64,000 bases of DNA from Verrucomicrobiaceae bacterium (lineage in GTDB: Bacteria > Pseudomonadota > Gammaproteobacteria > Pseudomonadales > CAMLJR01), in assembly GCA_028293825.1 (NCBI GenBank), contig JAQGNY010000026.1, forward strand, positions 124,001 through 188,000, written 5' to 3'. Positions 1-10,582 of this stretch are shown one piece after another. Below the pieces are notes generated by a model. It was given only the letters and a program-made list of their open reading frames with translations. It was not told where the DNA came from and searched no databases. Both the position numbers and the translations under genes were made by a program. Position 1 is the stretch's first letter. Every line of letters begins with the position of its first letter.

Positions 1-332
1 AATTCAGCTTCCCTGGTCATGCATAAGCAAAACTCGGCTTGAGGAAGTTCGACGCTAAGATATATTTTTCGAGAAAACAAAAAACCCCCATACGTTGTTA
101 TCGATGTACACACTGATAGTCATTCGTACTCCTTTAAGGCTAACAGTCTGTTAATGAGGCCAATGGCCTCATAATAATTGTTAAAAGGCCAATCTTTTTA
201 TTTTTAACGAAAATTTTTGCCATTGCCAATCCCTTGTCTTGGAAAGAAAAAATATGACGCTGCTTTGCGCGCCAAAATTATGAACAAGCATTCCACCATA
301 ATTACCGCAGTTTCACCAATACGCTCGCACGA
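1..332. other. Intergenic, no gene seen
   Basis: AT-rich stretch downstream of the lhr stop codon with no convincing coding frame. It contains a perfect inverted repeat, an 8-bp stem with a 3-nt loop, at 154-172. No clear T-tract follows it on either strand, so I do not call it a terminator. Confidence 0.5.
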
Positions 333-3300
333 TTATTTCACCCGATAACCTTTCGCTCTTAACGGACGCAATTGCGGTGCGCCCGGTGTGCGCATAATTA
401 ATGCGGATTTTAATTCGTGTGCCTGCAATGCATCGATCGGTTGTAGCCATTGAATTTCATCGGCGATTAAAACGCCGAGCGGTACGCCGTCGCGAAATAA
501 AATTCTATTGCCGGCGAGTGCGGGCACTTTATTACCGGGCAATACGGTGCCGATTAAATTGAGTGGGTCAGCACCGCTGATGCAAATTAATTCTTCCACT
601 TTTTCTATTTTGCGAATACCGCGTAATGCGGCGAGTGCATCGGGCAGGGCGAATTGTTCGCCGGTGATGCCGGCGACGAAACGACCGCCGCGAATTTCGC
701 CGCGCGCTTCCATGCGTCGCAGTACGCGCAACATGTCGCGCCACGGTGGCAACCAATCGGCTTCGCGCGCCAGAAGGCGCCAGAAAATTACGCCGTAGCG
801 ACGCAATAAGGTCAGCGCGATATATTCGAGCACATTGTCGTCGGTTGCAGTTTTTTCACGGACCAACGACCAGCGACCCGCATCTTGAATACCGAACATC
901 GCGGTGCGGTGGCGACGCTTCGCGCCATTCAGCGGCTTGCGTTTTTCCAGCGGCAATAACAGGGCGCGAATTCCGGCGAAACTATCCGAGGTGACACGAC
1001 CGAGCGCGACTAATTCGCCGAGCGCTTCTTCGAGTTCGCTCGGCAATAATTTTTCGCCGTCGACAATTTCATCGAAAAATGACGCGCCGTTTTGTTGCAG
1101 AAATTCGAAGGCGCGTTGCGCACGCGAACTCATTGGAATCGGTTCGCTGTTCGCCACGATTTGCGCGGTGGCGGCTGAACTCCAAATGGGCATGTTGCGG
1201 CGCGTTACTAATGCAATCGGTGTTGAGCGCACTGGGCCGGCGCGTTTGCTGTTTTCGGTTTGTTTGGGTTTTGCTAACCGCGCCCAGCCGGCACGACCGG
1301 CCAAACACAAATCGTCGAGCCAAGTGAAATCGTAATTGTGCAACCGCGCCGGTAAAATTTCACCTTCCCACGCAATGGCCGGCGCTTCGAAGCCTTCGAG
1401 GTTCGCGAGAATAGCGGCGAGTGCATCGGGGCCTTCTTTGCGCGTTTCTTCCGCGACATTTTGCCAGCGAAATAAAAAGCGCATGAAATCCTGTGCGGTG
1501 ACGGGTTCTATTTCCGCGCGCAGCCGATTGACGGTGTAGCGGTGAATGCGCGCGAGCAAACCGCGCTCACACCATTCCACTTCGTTTTCTTGAAAGTTCG
1601 CGCCCGGCGTAAATTGCCCACGCAGCACGAAACCTTCTTGCTCCAACGCAAGCAACGCGATATCTATTTCTGCGATGTCGATACTGAGCGGTGCAGCAAG
1701 TTGCGCAGCCGTCACCGGTCCCAATATTTCCAAACGGCCGCGCACAATTTCGAGCACGGATTTTTCGCGCGCGCTGTCTTGTGTGTTTTTGAATTCGCTG
1801 GCGTAGGGTTCGGGCGCTGAAATTTTCGGCTTTAGTTTTGCGAGCGTCGATAAAATAATTAGGCGCGGAATACGTTCGGCGGCAATCCACACCGATTGCG
1901 TTTCACTTCCAGACCGCTCAGATTCGCCTCCCCCTTTAATAAAGGGGGATTGAGGGGGATTTTGCTCGGCGGTAAATCCCCCCTGGCCCCCCTTTGTCAA
2001 AGGGGGGGAAATGAAAGTGCCACTTTTCAAAATGGGAGAAACAACGAGAGTGCCATTTTCCAACGGAACAGAAATACCAGCACCATTTTTTAAAGAAGGA
2101 GAAATCAGCGTGTCATTAGCAAACGTTGAAGGAATCGAAAGGCAGGTGGCGCGCTTGGTGTCGATTAATTTTTGCAAAAAATCTGACCACGCCGGTTGCT
2201 GCGCAATTTCTTCGTCCGTTAAAAAATGCGCGCGCATTAATGCGTCGTGCAATTCGTCGGCATTGATCGCTTCGGGAAATGCTTCCTCGCGCACGCGCGC
2301 AATCGCCGCTGCATCGAGCTGACCTAAATCGCTGGCCGCTTTCGGGTCGAGCCAGCGGCGACTCATTACCGCTTGCGTGCGCCGCTCTTCCAATGGCGCA
2401 TCGTCGAGAAATTGATAAGGCCGCGCGGCGAGCACTTGCAGGGCGAGCGGCGATGGCTCGGTCACATCGCGCGCGATGATGGTGATTTTTTTCTGTTCGA
2501 TATTGCGCAGTAGTTTTTGCAGGCCGTGAATATCCATTGCCTCTTCGAGACAATCAGATAACGTTTGCTGCACTAACGGATGATTGGGAATTTCGCGCGG
2601 GCCGCTGAGATTTTCTGCACACGCGATTTGATCGGGAAATACGTCGGCAATTAAATCTTCGGCGAACATGCGCTGTAATTGCGGCGGTGTTTTTTTGCCG
2701 CCGCGAAAACGCGGTAGCGCTAACGCAATCGATGCAGCCCAGCGCCAGCGCGCGGCAAACATCGGCGCATCGAGCAGCGCCTGAATTAAAATATCGCGGA
2801 CCGTACGCGAATTTAAATAATGCGCGACTTCTTCCAATGGAAAGCTGTGACTGGTGCTGAGCGAAATAATAATGGAGTCTTCGGTCGCAGCCGCCTGCAA
2901 TTCAAAATTGAATTTGCGACAGAAGCGTTTGCGCAGGGCCAAGCCCCACGCGCGATTAATGCGGCTGCCGAACGGCGCGTGAATGACCAATTGCATGCCG
3001 CCGGTTTCATCGAAGAAGCGTTCGAAAATAATAGTGTCCTGCGTCGGCAATGCGCCGAGTGCGATTTTCGCCGCCGTTAAATAATCGACGAGCTGTGTCG
3101 CCGCGCCGGTTTCGATACCGACTTCATCGATCAGCCAGTGCAAACTTTTTTCGGCGTCGTCGTGCTGTTCGATAACGTGTCGTAAATGCGCAACCGCCAG
3201 CGATAATTCGTCGCTGCGACCCGGCGCTTCACCGAGCCAAAATGGAATGGTCGGCGGCAGGCCTTTCGCATCCTCGACCCGCACGCGGCCCATTTCGACG

Positions 3301-4922
3301 CGAATAATTCGGTACGACGTATTGCCGAGTTGAAAAATATCGCCGGCAATACTTTCCACCGCGAAATCTTCGTTAACGGTGCCAACCACAATCGCTTCCG
3401 GTTCGAGCACGACGTTGTAATCGGCGTTGTCGGGGATGGTGCCGCCGGACATGATGGAAGTCAGCCGCGCGCCGCGCCGACCGCGCAATTGTTTGTGCAC
3501 CGCATCGCGGTGAATGTATTGGCGTAAATGGCCGCGTTGCGCGCCGTAACCGTCGACGACCAATTCCAAGGTTTCATCGAATTGCGCGCGCTTTAAATTG
3601 CGGTATGGATACGCGCCACTGACCAATTTAAATAAATCGTCTTCGCCGTAATCCTGCGCGGCGACTTCAGCCACGATTTGTTGCGCGAGCACATCGAGCG
3701 GCTGCTCGGGAATAATTAAATGATCGAGCTCGCCGCGCTGAACCGCTTCGAGCAATGCCACCGCTTCGACCAACTCATCGCGCGACAGCGGAAATAACCG
3801 CGCCTTCGGCGTGCCGGTGACGGAGTGATTGGCGCGGCCGGCGCGCTGCAAAAATGTCGCAATCGAACGGCACGAGCCGATCTGACACACCAAATCGACA
3901 TCGCCGATATCGATACCGAGTTCGAGCGACGCGGTGGCGACTAGTGCTTTTAATTGACCGTTCTTTAAACGCTGCTCCGCATCGAAGCGCAATTCCTTCG
4001 ACAAACTACCGTGATGCGCGGTGATGTTATCGGTGCCGATGCGTTCGGATAAATAGCGCGCGACGCGCTCGGCGTGACGGCGCGTGTTCACAAAAATTAA
4101 TGTGGTGTGATGCGAATTAATTAATACCGTGAGTTGATCGTAAACCTGCTGCCACATTTCATTCGACAGCACCGCTTCGAGTGGCGTCGGCGGCACGCTG
4201 ATTTGCAAATCGCGTTCGCGCACGTGACCGCTGTCGACAATCACGCAATCCTTTAATTTACGCTTGGCGCCGATTAAAAACTTCGCAACGGTTTCGATCG
4301 GCTTTTGCGTAGCGGATAAACCGATGCGTTGCAACGGCGCATCGAGCAATGCCTGCAAGCGTTCCAGCGACAACGCCAAATGCGACCCGCGTTTATTACC
4401 GACCAGCGCGTGAATTTCATCGACGATAACGGTGCGCACGCTGCGCAACATATCGCGCCCGGATTCCGAGCCGAGCAGGACGTATAGCGATTCCGGCGTG
4501 GTGATGATGATGTGCGGCGGATTGCGGCGCATTAATGTGCGCTCGGCTTGCGAGGTATCGCCAGTGCGCACCTGTGCACGAATCACCACATCGCTGTGAC
4601 CGCTCGCGTCCAATTCGCTGCGAATGCCGGCGAGCGGCATTTCCAAATTGCGCTGAATGTCGTTCGATAAGGCTTTTAATGGCGAGACGTACAAAACGCT
4701 GGTTTTGTTCGGCAGTTCATTTTCAATACCGGCGCATACCAGCGTATCGATGGCGCTCATAAAAGCAGCGAGTGTTTTACCAGAACCGGTCGGCGCTGCG
4801 ATCAACACATCGCGGCCCGATTTAATCGCCGGCCACGCGTGCGTCTGCGTAATCGTCGCGCTGCCAAATGTTTTGTGCAGCCACGCGGCAACCGCGGGAT
4901 GAAAAATGTCGGAAGCGTTCAT
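333..4922 (-). CDS. lhr: Lhr-type large DEAD/DEAH helicase
   Basis: Superfamily 2 ATP-dependent 3'-5' DNA/RNA helicase of the Lhr family, a long helicase linked to DNA repair in other bacteria. About 1529 residues, the usual size of full-length Lhr. Visible motifs are Walker A APTGSGKT near residues 43-50, DEIH near 168-171, SAT near 203-205 and QRAGRA in the second RecA domain, followed by the Lhr winged-helix and C-terminal regions. A GTG lies at 4940, but I prefer ATG at 4922, which has GGAG about 12 nt upstream. The odd feature is an in-frame, low-complexity insertion near residues 930-1000 made of a palindromic intergenic-type repeat and its tandem derivatives (see the separate repeat entry). 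It falls roughly between the Lhr core and the C-terminal part and leaves the frame open. Function is assigned from family motifs; the start is less certain. Confidence 0.93.
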   Translation of the reverse strand: MNASDIFHPAVAAWLHKTFGSATITQTHAWPAIKSGRDVLIAAPTGSGKTLAAFMSAIDTLVCAGIENELPNKTSVLYVSPLKALSNDIQRNLEMPLAGIRSELDASGHSDVVIRAQVRTGDTSQAERTLMRRNPPHIIITTPESLYVLLGSESGRDMLRSVRTVIVDEIHALVGNKRGSHLALSLERLQALLDAPLQRIGLSATQKPIETVAKFLIGAKRKLKDCVIVDSGHVRERDLQISVPPTPLEAVLSNEMWQQVYDQLTVLINSHHTTLIFVNTRRHAERVARYLSERIGTDNITAHHGSLSKELRFDAEQRLKNGQLKALVATASLELGIDIGDVDLVCQIGSCRSIATFLQRAGRANHSVTGTPKARLFPLSRDELVEAVALLEAVQRGELDHLIIPEQPLDVLAQQIVAEVAAQDYGEDDLFKLVSGAYPYRNLKRAQFDETLELVVDGYGAQRGHLRQYIHRDAVHKQLRGRRGARLTSIMSGGTIPDNADYNVVLEPEAIVVGTVNEDFAVESIAGDIFQLGNTSYRIIRVEMGRVRVEDAKGLPPTIPFWLGEAPGRSDELSLAVAHLRHVIEQHDDAEKSLHWLIDEVGIETGAATQLVDYLTAAKIALGALPTQDTIIFERFFDETGGMQLVIHAPFGSRINRAWGLALRKRFCRKFNFELQAAATEDSIIISLSTSHSFPLEEVAHYLNSRTVRDILIQALLDAPMFAARWRWAASIALALPRFRGGKKTPPQLQRMFAEDLIADVFPDQIACAENLSGPREIPNHPLVQQTLSDCLEEAMDIHGLQKLLRNIEQKKITIIARDVTEPSPLALQVLAARPYQFLDDAPLEERRTQAVMSRRWLDPKAASDLGQLDAAAIARVREEAFPEAINADELHDALMRAHFLTDEEIAQQPAWSDFLQKLIDTKRATCLSIPSTFANDTLISPSLKNGAGISVPLENGTLVVSPILKSGTFISPPLTKGGQGGFTAEQNPPQSPFIKGGGESERSGSETQSVWIAAERIPRLIILSTLAKLKPKISAPEPYASEFKNTQDSAREKSVLEIVRGRLEILGPVTAAQLAAPLSIDIAEIDIALLALEQEGFVLRGQFTPGANFQENEVEWCERGLLARIHRYTVNRLRAEIEPVTAQDFMRFLFRWQNVAEETRKEGPDALAAILANLEGFEAPAIAWEGEILPARLHNYDFTWLDDLCLAGRAGWARLAKPKQTENSKRAGPVRSTPIALVTRRNMPIWSSAATAQIVANSEPIPMSSRAQRAFEFLQQNGASFFDEIVDGEKLLPSELEEALGELVALGRVTSDSFAGIRALLLPLEKRKPLNGAKRRHRTAMFGIQDAGRWSLVREKTATDDNVLEYIALTLLRRYGVIFWRLLAREADWLPPWRDMLRVLRRMEARGEIRGGRFVAGITGEQFALPDALAALRGIRKIEKVEELICISGADPLNLIGTVLPGNKVPALAGNRILFRDGVPLGVLIADEIQWLQPIDALQAHELKSALIMRTPGAPQLRPLRAKGYRVK
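1921..2125. repeat. Palindromic repeat plus 33-bp tandem units inside lhr
   Basis: On the plus strand, CCCCTTT(N)AAAGGGG-type arms occur twice (about 1931-1948 and 1988-2007). They are followed by degenerate units of about 33 bp with the shared pattern GTGCCA-TTTTC-AA-GG. In the lhr protein these read as units of about 11 residues such as VPLENGT and SPILKSGT, then PPLTKGG and SPFIKGGG. The frame is kept throughout. A related palindromic element lies at 10386-10575. Confidence 0.8.
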
Positions 4923-5178
4923 CGATCGATCAATCTCCACACGATAACTGGCGATATATAAGAAGCATGCTGCGCGTGTAAGGCTGTGTCTATTTAACCG
5001 TTCTATTTCTGCTGCCGTATCTGTTTGCTCGCCGTGAGTCTCGCTGCTATTTATCCGATTGCTTATCTATTAGCAGCCAATTTATCTATTTATGGGCCAA
5101 TTAAATTATTTAAAGGGAATTTAAGTTGCCAACGTGCGGCATAACTTTATATAACGCGTGTTCTGTAACGAGTGGTTG
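4923..5178. promoter_or_regulatory. Divergent promoter region, lhr and RND adaptor
   Basis: About 250 bp between divergently oriented genes, AT-rich from 5050 to 5150, where promoters for both genes are expected. I do not see a -35/-10 pair or operator I would defend. No regulator gene sits next to the efflux pair. Confidence 0.4.
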
Positions 5179-6327
5179 ATGGACGCAATGGCAAATCCGC
5201 AATTAAAAAAACGCCTGTTAATAATGGGCTTATTTCTTCTAGTGTTTTTCGGTGCGCTTTTTGGTTGGCACCTGTTCGGCAAAATACAAATGGGCAAAGC
5301 GATGGCTAATTATCAGCCGCCGCCCGTCACTGTTACGGCAATTACCGCTACCGCCCGGGAAATTCCGCGTGCGCTGGAAGCCATCGGTTCGCTGGAGGCG
5401 ATACATCAAGTCACTATCGCGCCGGAAATCGACGGCCGCATTACCGAGCTGCATATCGCGCCCGGTGCTGCGGTTAAAGCCGGGCAAGCGCTGATTCAAT
5501 TGAACGACGGCCCCGAGCAAGGCGATCTGCAGCGGTTGCGCGCCCAGGCAAAATTAGCGCGAATCAATCTGGAGCGCTCGACCAAGTTGCTCGGCCTTGC
5601 CGTTTCGCAAAGCGAGATCGACGCGCAGCAAGCGACGCTCGATGAAGTGAACGGCGAAATTGCGCGCACCCAGGCTTTGATTGCGCAGAAACTGATTCGT
5701 GCGCCGTTCACCGGCATGCTCGGCGTGCAGCGCGTGCACGTGGGCGAGTTCGTTAAGCAGGGCGATCCGCTGGTGACGCTCACCGATCTGAGCACGCTGT
5801 ATTTAAATCTGACGCTGCCGGAACAGGCGCACTCGCAATTGAAACCGGGGTTGACGGTGAAGTTTGTCGTCGATGCGCTGCCCAAGCGTGAGTTCAGCGC
5901 AAAGATCATTGCCGTCGAGCCGCAGATCGGCGCCGATACGCGTTCGATCAAATTGCAGGCGAAGCTGGATAACCCGAAAGGCGAGTTGGCGTCTGGCATG
6001 TTCGCGCGCGCCTCGCTGCAATTGCCCACCGAAGACAACGTGGTCAGCATCCCGACTATCGCCATCGATTACAGCATCCATGGCGACTCGGTGTATGTGG
6101 TGCAGAGGCAGAATACCGAGCACGGCGAGCAGCAAATCGCCAAACGCGTGTTGGTTAAAACCGACGGCCAGTTCGGCGACAGCGTGATCGTGCGCAGCGG
6201 CGTCAAACCCGGGGAAACGGTGGTCACTGCCGGCCAGATGAAATTGCACGACGGCGCCGTGGTGGAAATTGTGCAGAACACCACGCTCGATAATATCGCC
6301 GCGAAAGTACAGAGCCGGCCAGAGTAA
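5179..6327 (+). CDS. RND efflux periplasmic adaptor (MFP/HlyD family)
   Basis: Periplasmic adaptor of a tripartite RND exporter, joining the inner-membrane pump to an outer-membrane channel. About 382 residues, normal for the family. An N-terminal hydrophobic segment (LLIMGLFLLVFFGALFGW) anchors it in the inner membrane; there is no lipobox cysteine. A biotinyl-lipoyl-like half (TELHIAPGAAVKAGQ), a helical hairpin (about residues 115-165) and the second lipoyl half with RAPFTG follow, then beta-barrel and membrane-proximal domains. A GTG at 5158 could extend the frame, but ATG at 5179 or 5188 is more natural. The pump gene follows 241 bp downstream on the same strand. No outer-membrane factor gene is nearby, so a TolC-like protein encoded elsewhere is inferred. 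Substrate cannot be deduced. Confidence 0.92.
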   Translation: MDAMANPQLKKRLLIMGLFLLVFFGALFGWHLFGKIQMGKAMANYQPPPVTVTAITATAREIPRALEAIGSLEAIHQVTIAPEIDGRITELHIAPGAAVKAGQALIQLNDGPEQGDLQRLRAQAKLARINLERSTKLLGLAVSQSEIDAQQATLDEVNGEIARTQALIAQKLIRAPFTGMLGVQRVHVGEFVKQGDPLVTLTDLSTLYLNLTLPEQAHSQLKPGLTVKFVVDALPKREFSAKIIAVEPQIGADTRSIKLQAKLDNPKGELASGMFARASLQLPTEDNVVSIPTIAIDYSIHGDSVYVVQRQNTEHGEQQIAKRVLVKTDGQFGDSVIVRSGVKPGETVVTAGQMKLHDGAVVEIVQNTTLDNIAAKVQSRPE

Positions 6328-6568
6328 TGGCTCGGCGTGAGACGCGCGTCCGCGCGTTTCGCAAACCAAGAACAACATATATACAGATAGAAAGCGTTGG
6401 GCCGGCAGCTAAAGCCGGATCCGCGCCGATCCCGACCCAACGCCAATGGCGACTACCGCATTCGTAAGCTAGTACCGAAATCATGGCCAGCACGGAATTC
6501 ATATCCAGCCAAAATTGATAGCGCGGGCTGAATTGATAGCCCGGATTGATTTATTAGAGAGCAACGAA

Positions 6569-9500
6569 ATGAAAATCACCGACCTGTTTATCCGACGCCC
6601 GATTCTGGCGCTGGTGGTCAACGTATTGATCCTGCTGATGGGCATGGCGGCGCTGTTCAAGGTATCGGTCCGGCAGTTTCCGCTGGTCGAAAACGCCACC
6701 ATCACCATCACCACCAGCTATCCGGGCGGCACCGCGGAAACCATGCAGGGCTTCGTGACGACGCCGATCACGCAGGCTATCGCAACCGCCAGCGGCATCG
6801 AATACCTGAAGTCCGAATCCACCCCCGGCCTCAGCGTGATTACGGTGCAGTTGGCGCTGAACGCGAACTCGAACGTCGCCATGACCGAAATCATGGCCAA
6901 GATCAACGAGGTCAAATACCGGCTGCCGCGCGAAGTCACCGACCCGGTGATTCAGAAGATGTCGAACGATCCGACCGCGCTGACCTACATCGCGTTCAGC
7001 AGCAACGAACTGCGCCCGGCGCAAATCACCGATTACTTGATCCGCACTGTACAGCCGATGTTGAGCGCCATTCCCGGCGTATCGCAGGTCGAACTCGCCG
7101 GCGGCCAGACGCTGGCGATGCGGGTGTGGCTGGATCCGGTGCGGATGGCGGCGTACAACCTGTCGGCCGAGCAGGTCTCCGACGCGATCCAGCGCAATAA
7201 CTTCCTGGCCGCGCCGGGGCAGACTTCCAACTCGTTTCAGGTCAACAGTATCCGCGCCGAAACCGATCTGACCAGCGTCGATGAATTCCGCGATTTGGTG
7301 GTGCGTGCCGACGGCAACGCGCAGGTGCGCCTGCGCGATATCGCCGAGGTCGAGCTGGGTTCACAGAACTACAACCAGATGGGCATCAGCGACGACAAAC
7401 GTCCCGATCACGCCGCCACGCACTTGGCCGTTTACGCCACGCCGGCCGGCAACCCGCTAGAAATCGTGCGCGCGGTGCGGGCGCTGATGCCGGAAATCGA
7501 ACGCAACCTGCCGCCGACCGTGCGTGCGCGGATCAGCTTCGACGTCGCGCTGTTCGTGCAAGCAGCGATCGACGAGGTGCGCAAAACGCTGGTCGAATCG
7601 ATGGCCATCGTGGTGCTGCTGATTTTCCTGTTCCTCGGTTCGTTCCGCTCGGTGATGATCCCGGTTGTCACCATTCCGCTATCGCTGGTCGGCACCGTCG
7701 GGCTTATGTACCTGTTCGGTTTCTCGGTGAATCTGCTGACGCTGCTGGCGATGGTAATGGCCATCGGGTTGGTGGTGGACGACGCCATTGTTGTCGTTGA
7801 AAACGTGCACCGACATATGGAGGAGGGGCTCTCGCCCAAAGATGCCGCGCTGCAAGGCGCGCGCGAAATCGTCGGACCGGTGATCGCGATGACGCTGACG
7901 CTGGCCGCCGTCTACGCACCGATTGGCGTGATGGGCGGTTTGACCGGTGCGCTGTTCCGCGAGTTTGCGCTCACTCTCGCTGGGGCTGTTATTGTGTCTG
8001 GTGTTATCGCACTGACTTTATCGCCAACCATGTGCGCGGTGTTTCTGAAACGCGAGTCGCTGAGCGGCCCGTTCGCCCATGCAGTCGACCAGTTTTTCTC
8101 GCGCGTGGCGGAAGGCTACGCCCGCCGTCTGCGTGGCTCGTTGAACTATCGGCCGGTAACGCTGCTGTTGGTGGTGTCGGTATTGGCCAGCCTGTGGTTC
8201 ATGTACCAGGGCTCGGCTACTGAACTGGCGCCGCAGGAAGATCAGGGTGTGATCCTGACCGTGTTCAAAGGCCCGCGCGGCGCCAGCCTCGAATACACTC
8301 GCGCCTACATGGGCAGCATGCAGAAAATGCTCGGCGACCTGCCTGAAACCGCCGACCGCTTCGGCGTGAACGGCTCGACCGGCCTGTTCGCGGCATTCGG
8401 TGGCGCGCTGTTCAAACCGTGGGATGAGCGTAAGCGCAGCACGCAGGATTTGCTGCCGATCGTGCAGGGCGAACTGTCGAAGGTGGAGGGCGGTACCGCG
8501 TTTGCGTTCCTGCTGCCGCCACTGCCGGGTTCGACCGGCGGCCTGCCGGTGCAGCTGGCGATCAAAACCGCCGCGCCGTATACCGACCTTTATAACAACG
8601 TCGAGAAACTGAAAACGGCGGCGCGCGAAAGCGGCATGTTCCTGCTCACCGACAGCGATCTGGCGTTCGACAATCCGGCCGTGCGCATCGTTATCGACCG
8701 CGCTAAAGCCAACGCGCTCGGCATCGATATGCAGAAAGTCGGCGACACGCTGACACTGCTGGTCGGCGGTAATTACGTCAACCGTCTCAGCCTGCAAGGC
8801 CGTTCGTACGACGTCATCATGCAGGTGCCGCGCTCGTACCGCTTCAACCCGGAAAACCTGTCGCAGTACTACGTGCCGACCAAGGGCGGCGGGCAGATTC
8901 CGCTATCGACCATCGCCACGGTCAAACGCGAAATCGAACCGAACGCACTGACGCAGTTTGCGCAGTTGAACTCGGCGACGATGCAATTGCTGCCGGCACC
9001 CGGCGTGACGATGGGCGCGGCAGTGGCTTTCCTGCAGGCGAAGGCGAAGGAAATTCTGCCGGAAGGTTATTCGTACGACTGGCTCTCTGACGCGCGCCAA
9101 TACGTGCAGGAAGGCAGCCGGCTGGTGACGACGTTCGCCATCGCCGTGGTGGTGATCTTTCTGGTACTGGCGGCGCAGTTCAACAGCCTGCGCGATCCGC
9201 TGATCATCCTGATTACGGTGCCGCTGTCGGTATTTGGTGCGCTGATTCCGGTGTTTCTCGGTTTCGTCACGCTGAATATCTACACCCAGATCGGGCTGGT
9301 CACGCTGATCGGCCTGATCAGTAAGCACGGCATTCTGATGGTCGAGTTCGCCAACCGCCTGCAGGTGGAAAACCAGCTCGACCGCGTCAGCGCGATAGTG
9401 CGCGCCGCGCAGGTGCGGTTGCGGCCGATCCTGATGACAACGGCGGCGATGGTGGTCGGTCTGGTGCCGCTGGTAGTCGCGAGTGGTGCCGGCGCCTCGG

Positions 9501-9646
9501 CGCGCTACAACATCGGTCTGGTCATCGTCTGCGGCATGTCGGTCGGCACGCTGTTCACGCTGTTCGTGTTGCCGGTGTTTTACACGCTGCTGGCGCATAA
9601 CCACACGCACGATGCCACCGAATCGGTGCCGGTCCCGGTGGTTTAA
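6569..9646 (+). CDS. RND efflux permease (HAE1 family)
   Basis: Inner-membrane proton-driven multidrug-type exporter of the AcrB/MexF class. 1025 residues from ATG 6569, which begins MKITDLFIRRPILALVVNV, a typical HAE1 N-terminus. A TTG at 6515 would add 18 unlikely residues. The sequence shows the two-fold RND pattern: TM1, a large periplasmic loop, TM2-6, then a second copy. The proton-relay pair sits in GLVVDDAIVVVENV in TM4, and the second half has the matching GLISKHGILMVEFAN. A GAGAG Shine-Dalgarno-like stretch precedes the start. It forms a unit with the adaptor upstream. Base composition is more GC-rich and codon use more uniform than in neighbours such as lhr, which may reflect high expression or a different origin. 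Substrates are unknown. Confidence 0.95.
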   Translation: MKITDLFIRRPILALVVNVLILLMGMAALFKVSVRQFPLVENATITITTSYPGGTAETMQGFVTTPITQAIATASGIEYLKSESTPGLSVITVQLALNANSNVAMTEIMAKINEVKYRLPREVTDPVIQKMSNDPTALTYIAFSSNELRPAQITDYLIRTVQPMLSAIPGVSQVELAGGQTLAMRVWLDPVRMAAYNLSAEQVSDAIQRNNFLAAPGQTSNSFQVNSIRAETDLTSVDEFRDLVVRADGNAQVRLRDIAEVELGSQNYNQMGISDDKRPDHAATHLAVYATPAGNPLEIVRAVRALMPEIERNLPPTVRARISFDVALFVQAAIDEVRKTLVESMAIVVLLIFLFLGSFRSVMIPVVTIPLSLVGTVGLMYLFGFSVNLLTLLAMVMAIGLVVDDAIVVVENVHRHMEEGLSPKDAALQGAREIVGPVIAMTLTLAAVYAPIGVMGGLTGALFREFALTLAGAVIVSGVIALTLSPTMCAVFLKRESLSGPFAHAVDQFFSRVAEGYARRLRGSLNYRPVTLLLVVSVLASLWFMYQGSATELAPQEDQGVILTVFKGPRGASLEYTRAYMGSMQKMLGDLPETADRFGVNGSTGLFAAFGGALFKPWDERKRSTQDLLPIVQGELSKVEGGTAFAFLLPPLPGSTGGLPVQLAIKTAAPYTDLYNNVEKLKTAARESGMFLLTDSDLAFDNPAVRIVIDRAKANALGIDMQKVGDTLTLLVGGNYVNRLSLQGRSYDVIMQVPRSYRFNPENLSQYYVPTKGGGQIPLSTIATVKREIEPNALTQFAQLNSATMQLLPAPGVTMGAAVAFLQAKAKEILPEGYSYDWLSDARQYVQEGSRLVTTFAIAVVVIFLVLAAQFNSLRDPLIILITVPLSVFGALIPVFLGFVTLNIYTQIGLVTLIGLISKHGILMVEFANRLQVENQLDRVSAIVRAAQVRLRPILMTTAAMVVGLVPLVVASGAGASARYNIGLVIVCGMSVGTLFTLFVLPVFYTLLAHNHTHDATESVPVPVV

Positions 9647-9712
9647 CCCAACGTTTGTTTTGGGAAACAAGCGCGATTCATCGCGCCCTAATCCCAGCCC
9701 TGGAGGCGCGCA

Positions 9713-10405
9713 ATGAAAAACATCGTCGTCTTCGGCGGTGCCGGCATCAGCGCGGAAAGCGGGTTGAAAACCTTCCGCGCGGCCGATGGGTTATGGGAGG
9801 AACATCGGCTCGAAGACGTCGCCACCCCCGGCGCCTGGCAGCGCGATCAGGACATGGTGCTGCGCTTTTACAACGAGCGACGCCGCACCGTCGTGACCGC
9901 GCAACCGAACGCCGCGCACCTTGCACTGGCCGCGCTCGATCAGCACGCCAATGTGCAAATCATCACGCAAAATATCGACGACCTGCACGAGCGCGCCGGC
10001 TCCAAAAATGTGCTCCATCTGCACGGTGAAATCATGCTGGCGCGCAGTAGCATCGACGAAACATTGCTGTATGACACCCATGGCAAAGACATCCAGAGCG
10101 GCGATTTTTGCGAAAAACGCTCGCAGCTGCGCCCGCATGTGGTGTGGTTCGGGGAAGCGGTACCGCTGTTCGAGCCGGCCGCTGCGTTGGTCGAGCGGGC
10201 CGACATTTTCCTGGTAGTCGGCACTTCGCTGGCCGTTTACCCAGCGGCCTCATTGCTTCAGTTCGTGCGGCCCGACGCCGAGAAATACATCGTCACGCTC
10301 GATCTGGCGGAGACGCCGCGCCGCGATTTCGTGTGGCTGAAAGAGAAGGCGTCGACTGGTGTGCCGGCGCTGGTCGCCGAGTGGATAAATCCCCCCTTTG
10401 ATTAA
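9713..10405 (+). CDS. Sir2-family NAD-dependent protein deacylase
   Basis: Sirtuin that removes acyl groups from protein lysines using NAD. 230 residues. The NAD-binding motif GAGISAESG (9-17), the TQNIDDLHERAG core (85-96) and the catalytic histidine in LHLHGE (His104) are present. The Tyr53-x2-Arg56 pair in FYNERR matches the CobB/SIRT5-type signature for negatively charged acyl groups such as succinyl. The usual four zinc-binding cysteines are missing: only one cysteine is seen, near 136. The last residues (NPPFD) and the TAA stop are supplied by a palindromic repeat starting at 10386, so the C-terminus has been reshaped by the repeat. RBS GGAGG lies upstream. It follows the RND pump by 66 bp, but a functional link is not evident. 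Confidence 0.9.
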   Translation: MKNIVVFGGAGISAESGLKTFRAADGLWEEHRLEDVATPGAWQRDQDMVLRFYNERRRTVVTAQPNAAHLALAALDQHANVQIITQNIDDLHERAGSKNVLHLHGEIMLARSSIDETLLYDTHGKDIQSGDFCEKRSQLRPHVVWFGEAVPLFEPAAALVERADIFLVVGTSLAVYPAASLLQFVRPDAEKYIVTLDLAETPRRDFVWLKEKASTGVPALVAEWINPPFD

Positions 10406-10575
10406 AGGGGGAATGGTTGGGTGCAATTCGAATGGCACCTAGTTCTACTCGAAGCACCGCACCAATAGCCCCCTTTAACAAAGGGGCACGACTGCATGGA
10501 TGCAGGAGATAGAGCGGTGCCGGGAGCAGCCGCCGAGCGAGTGTAACGAGCGGGGGGATTTGCCCGCCGGAAAGC
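10386..10575. repeat. Palindromic repeat element, CCCCTTT/AAAGGGG arms
   Basis: Three related parts: CCCCCCTTTGATTAAAGGGGG at the sirtuin end (about 10390-10411), CCCCTTTAACAAAGGGG (about 10471-10487), and a terminal GGGGGGATTTGCCCGCC (about 10553-10569) that mirrors the opening AAATCCCCCC. The arms match those of the repeat in lhr at 1921-2010. The first hairpin contains the sirtuin stop codon. There is no T-tract, so terminator function is doubtful. Confidence 0.75.
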
Positions 10576-10582
10576 GGCAATT

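Noticed and set aside
154-172. Rho-independent terminator
   Set aside because: Perfect 8-bp hairpin, but no T-tract on either side.
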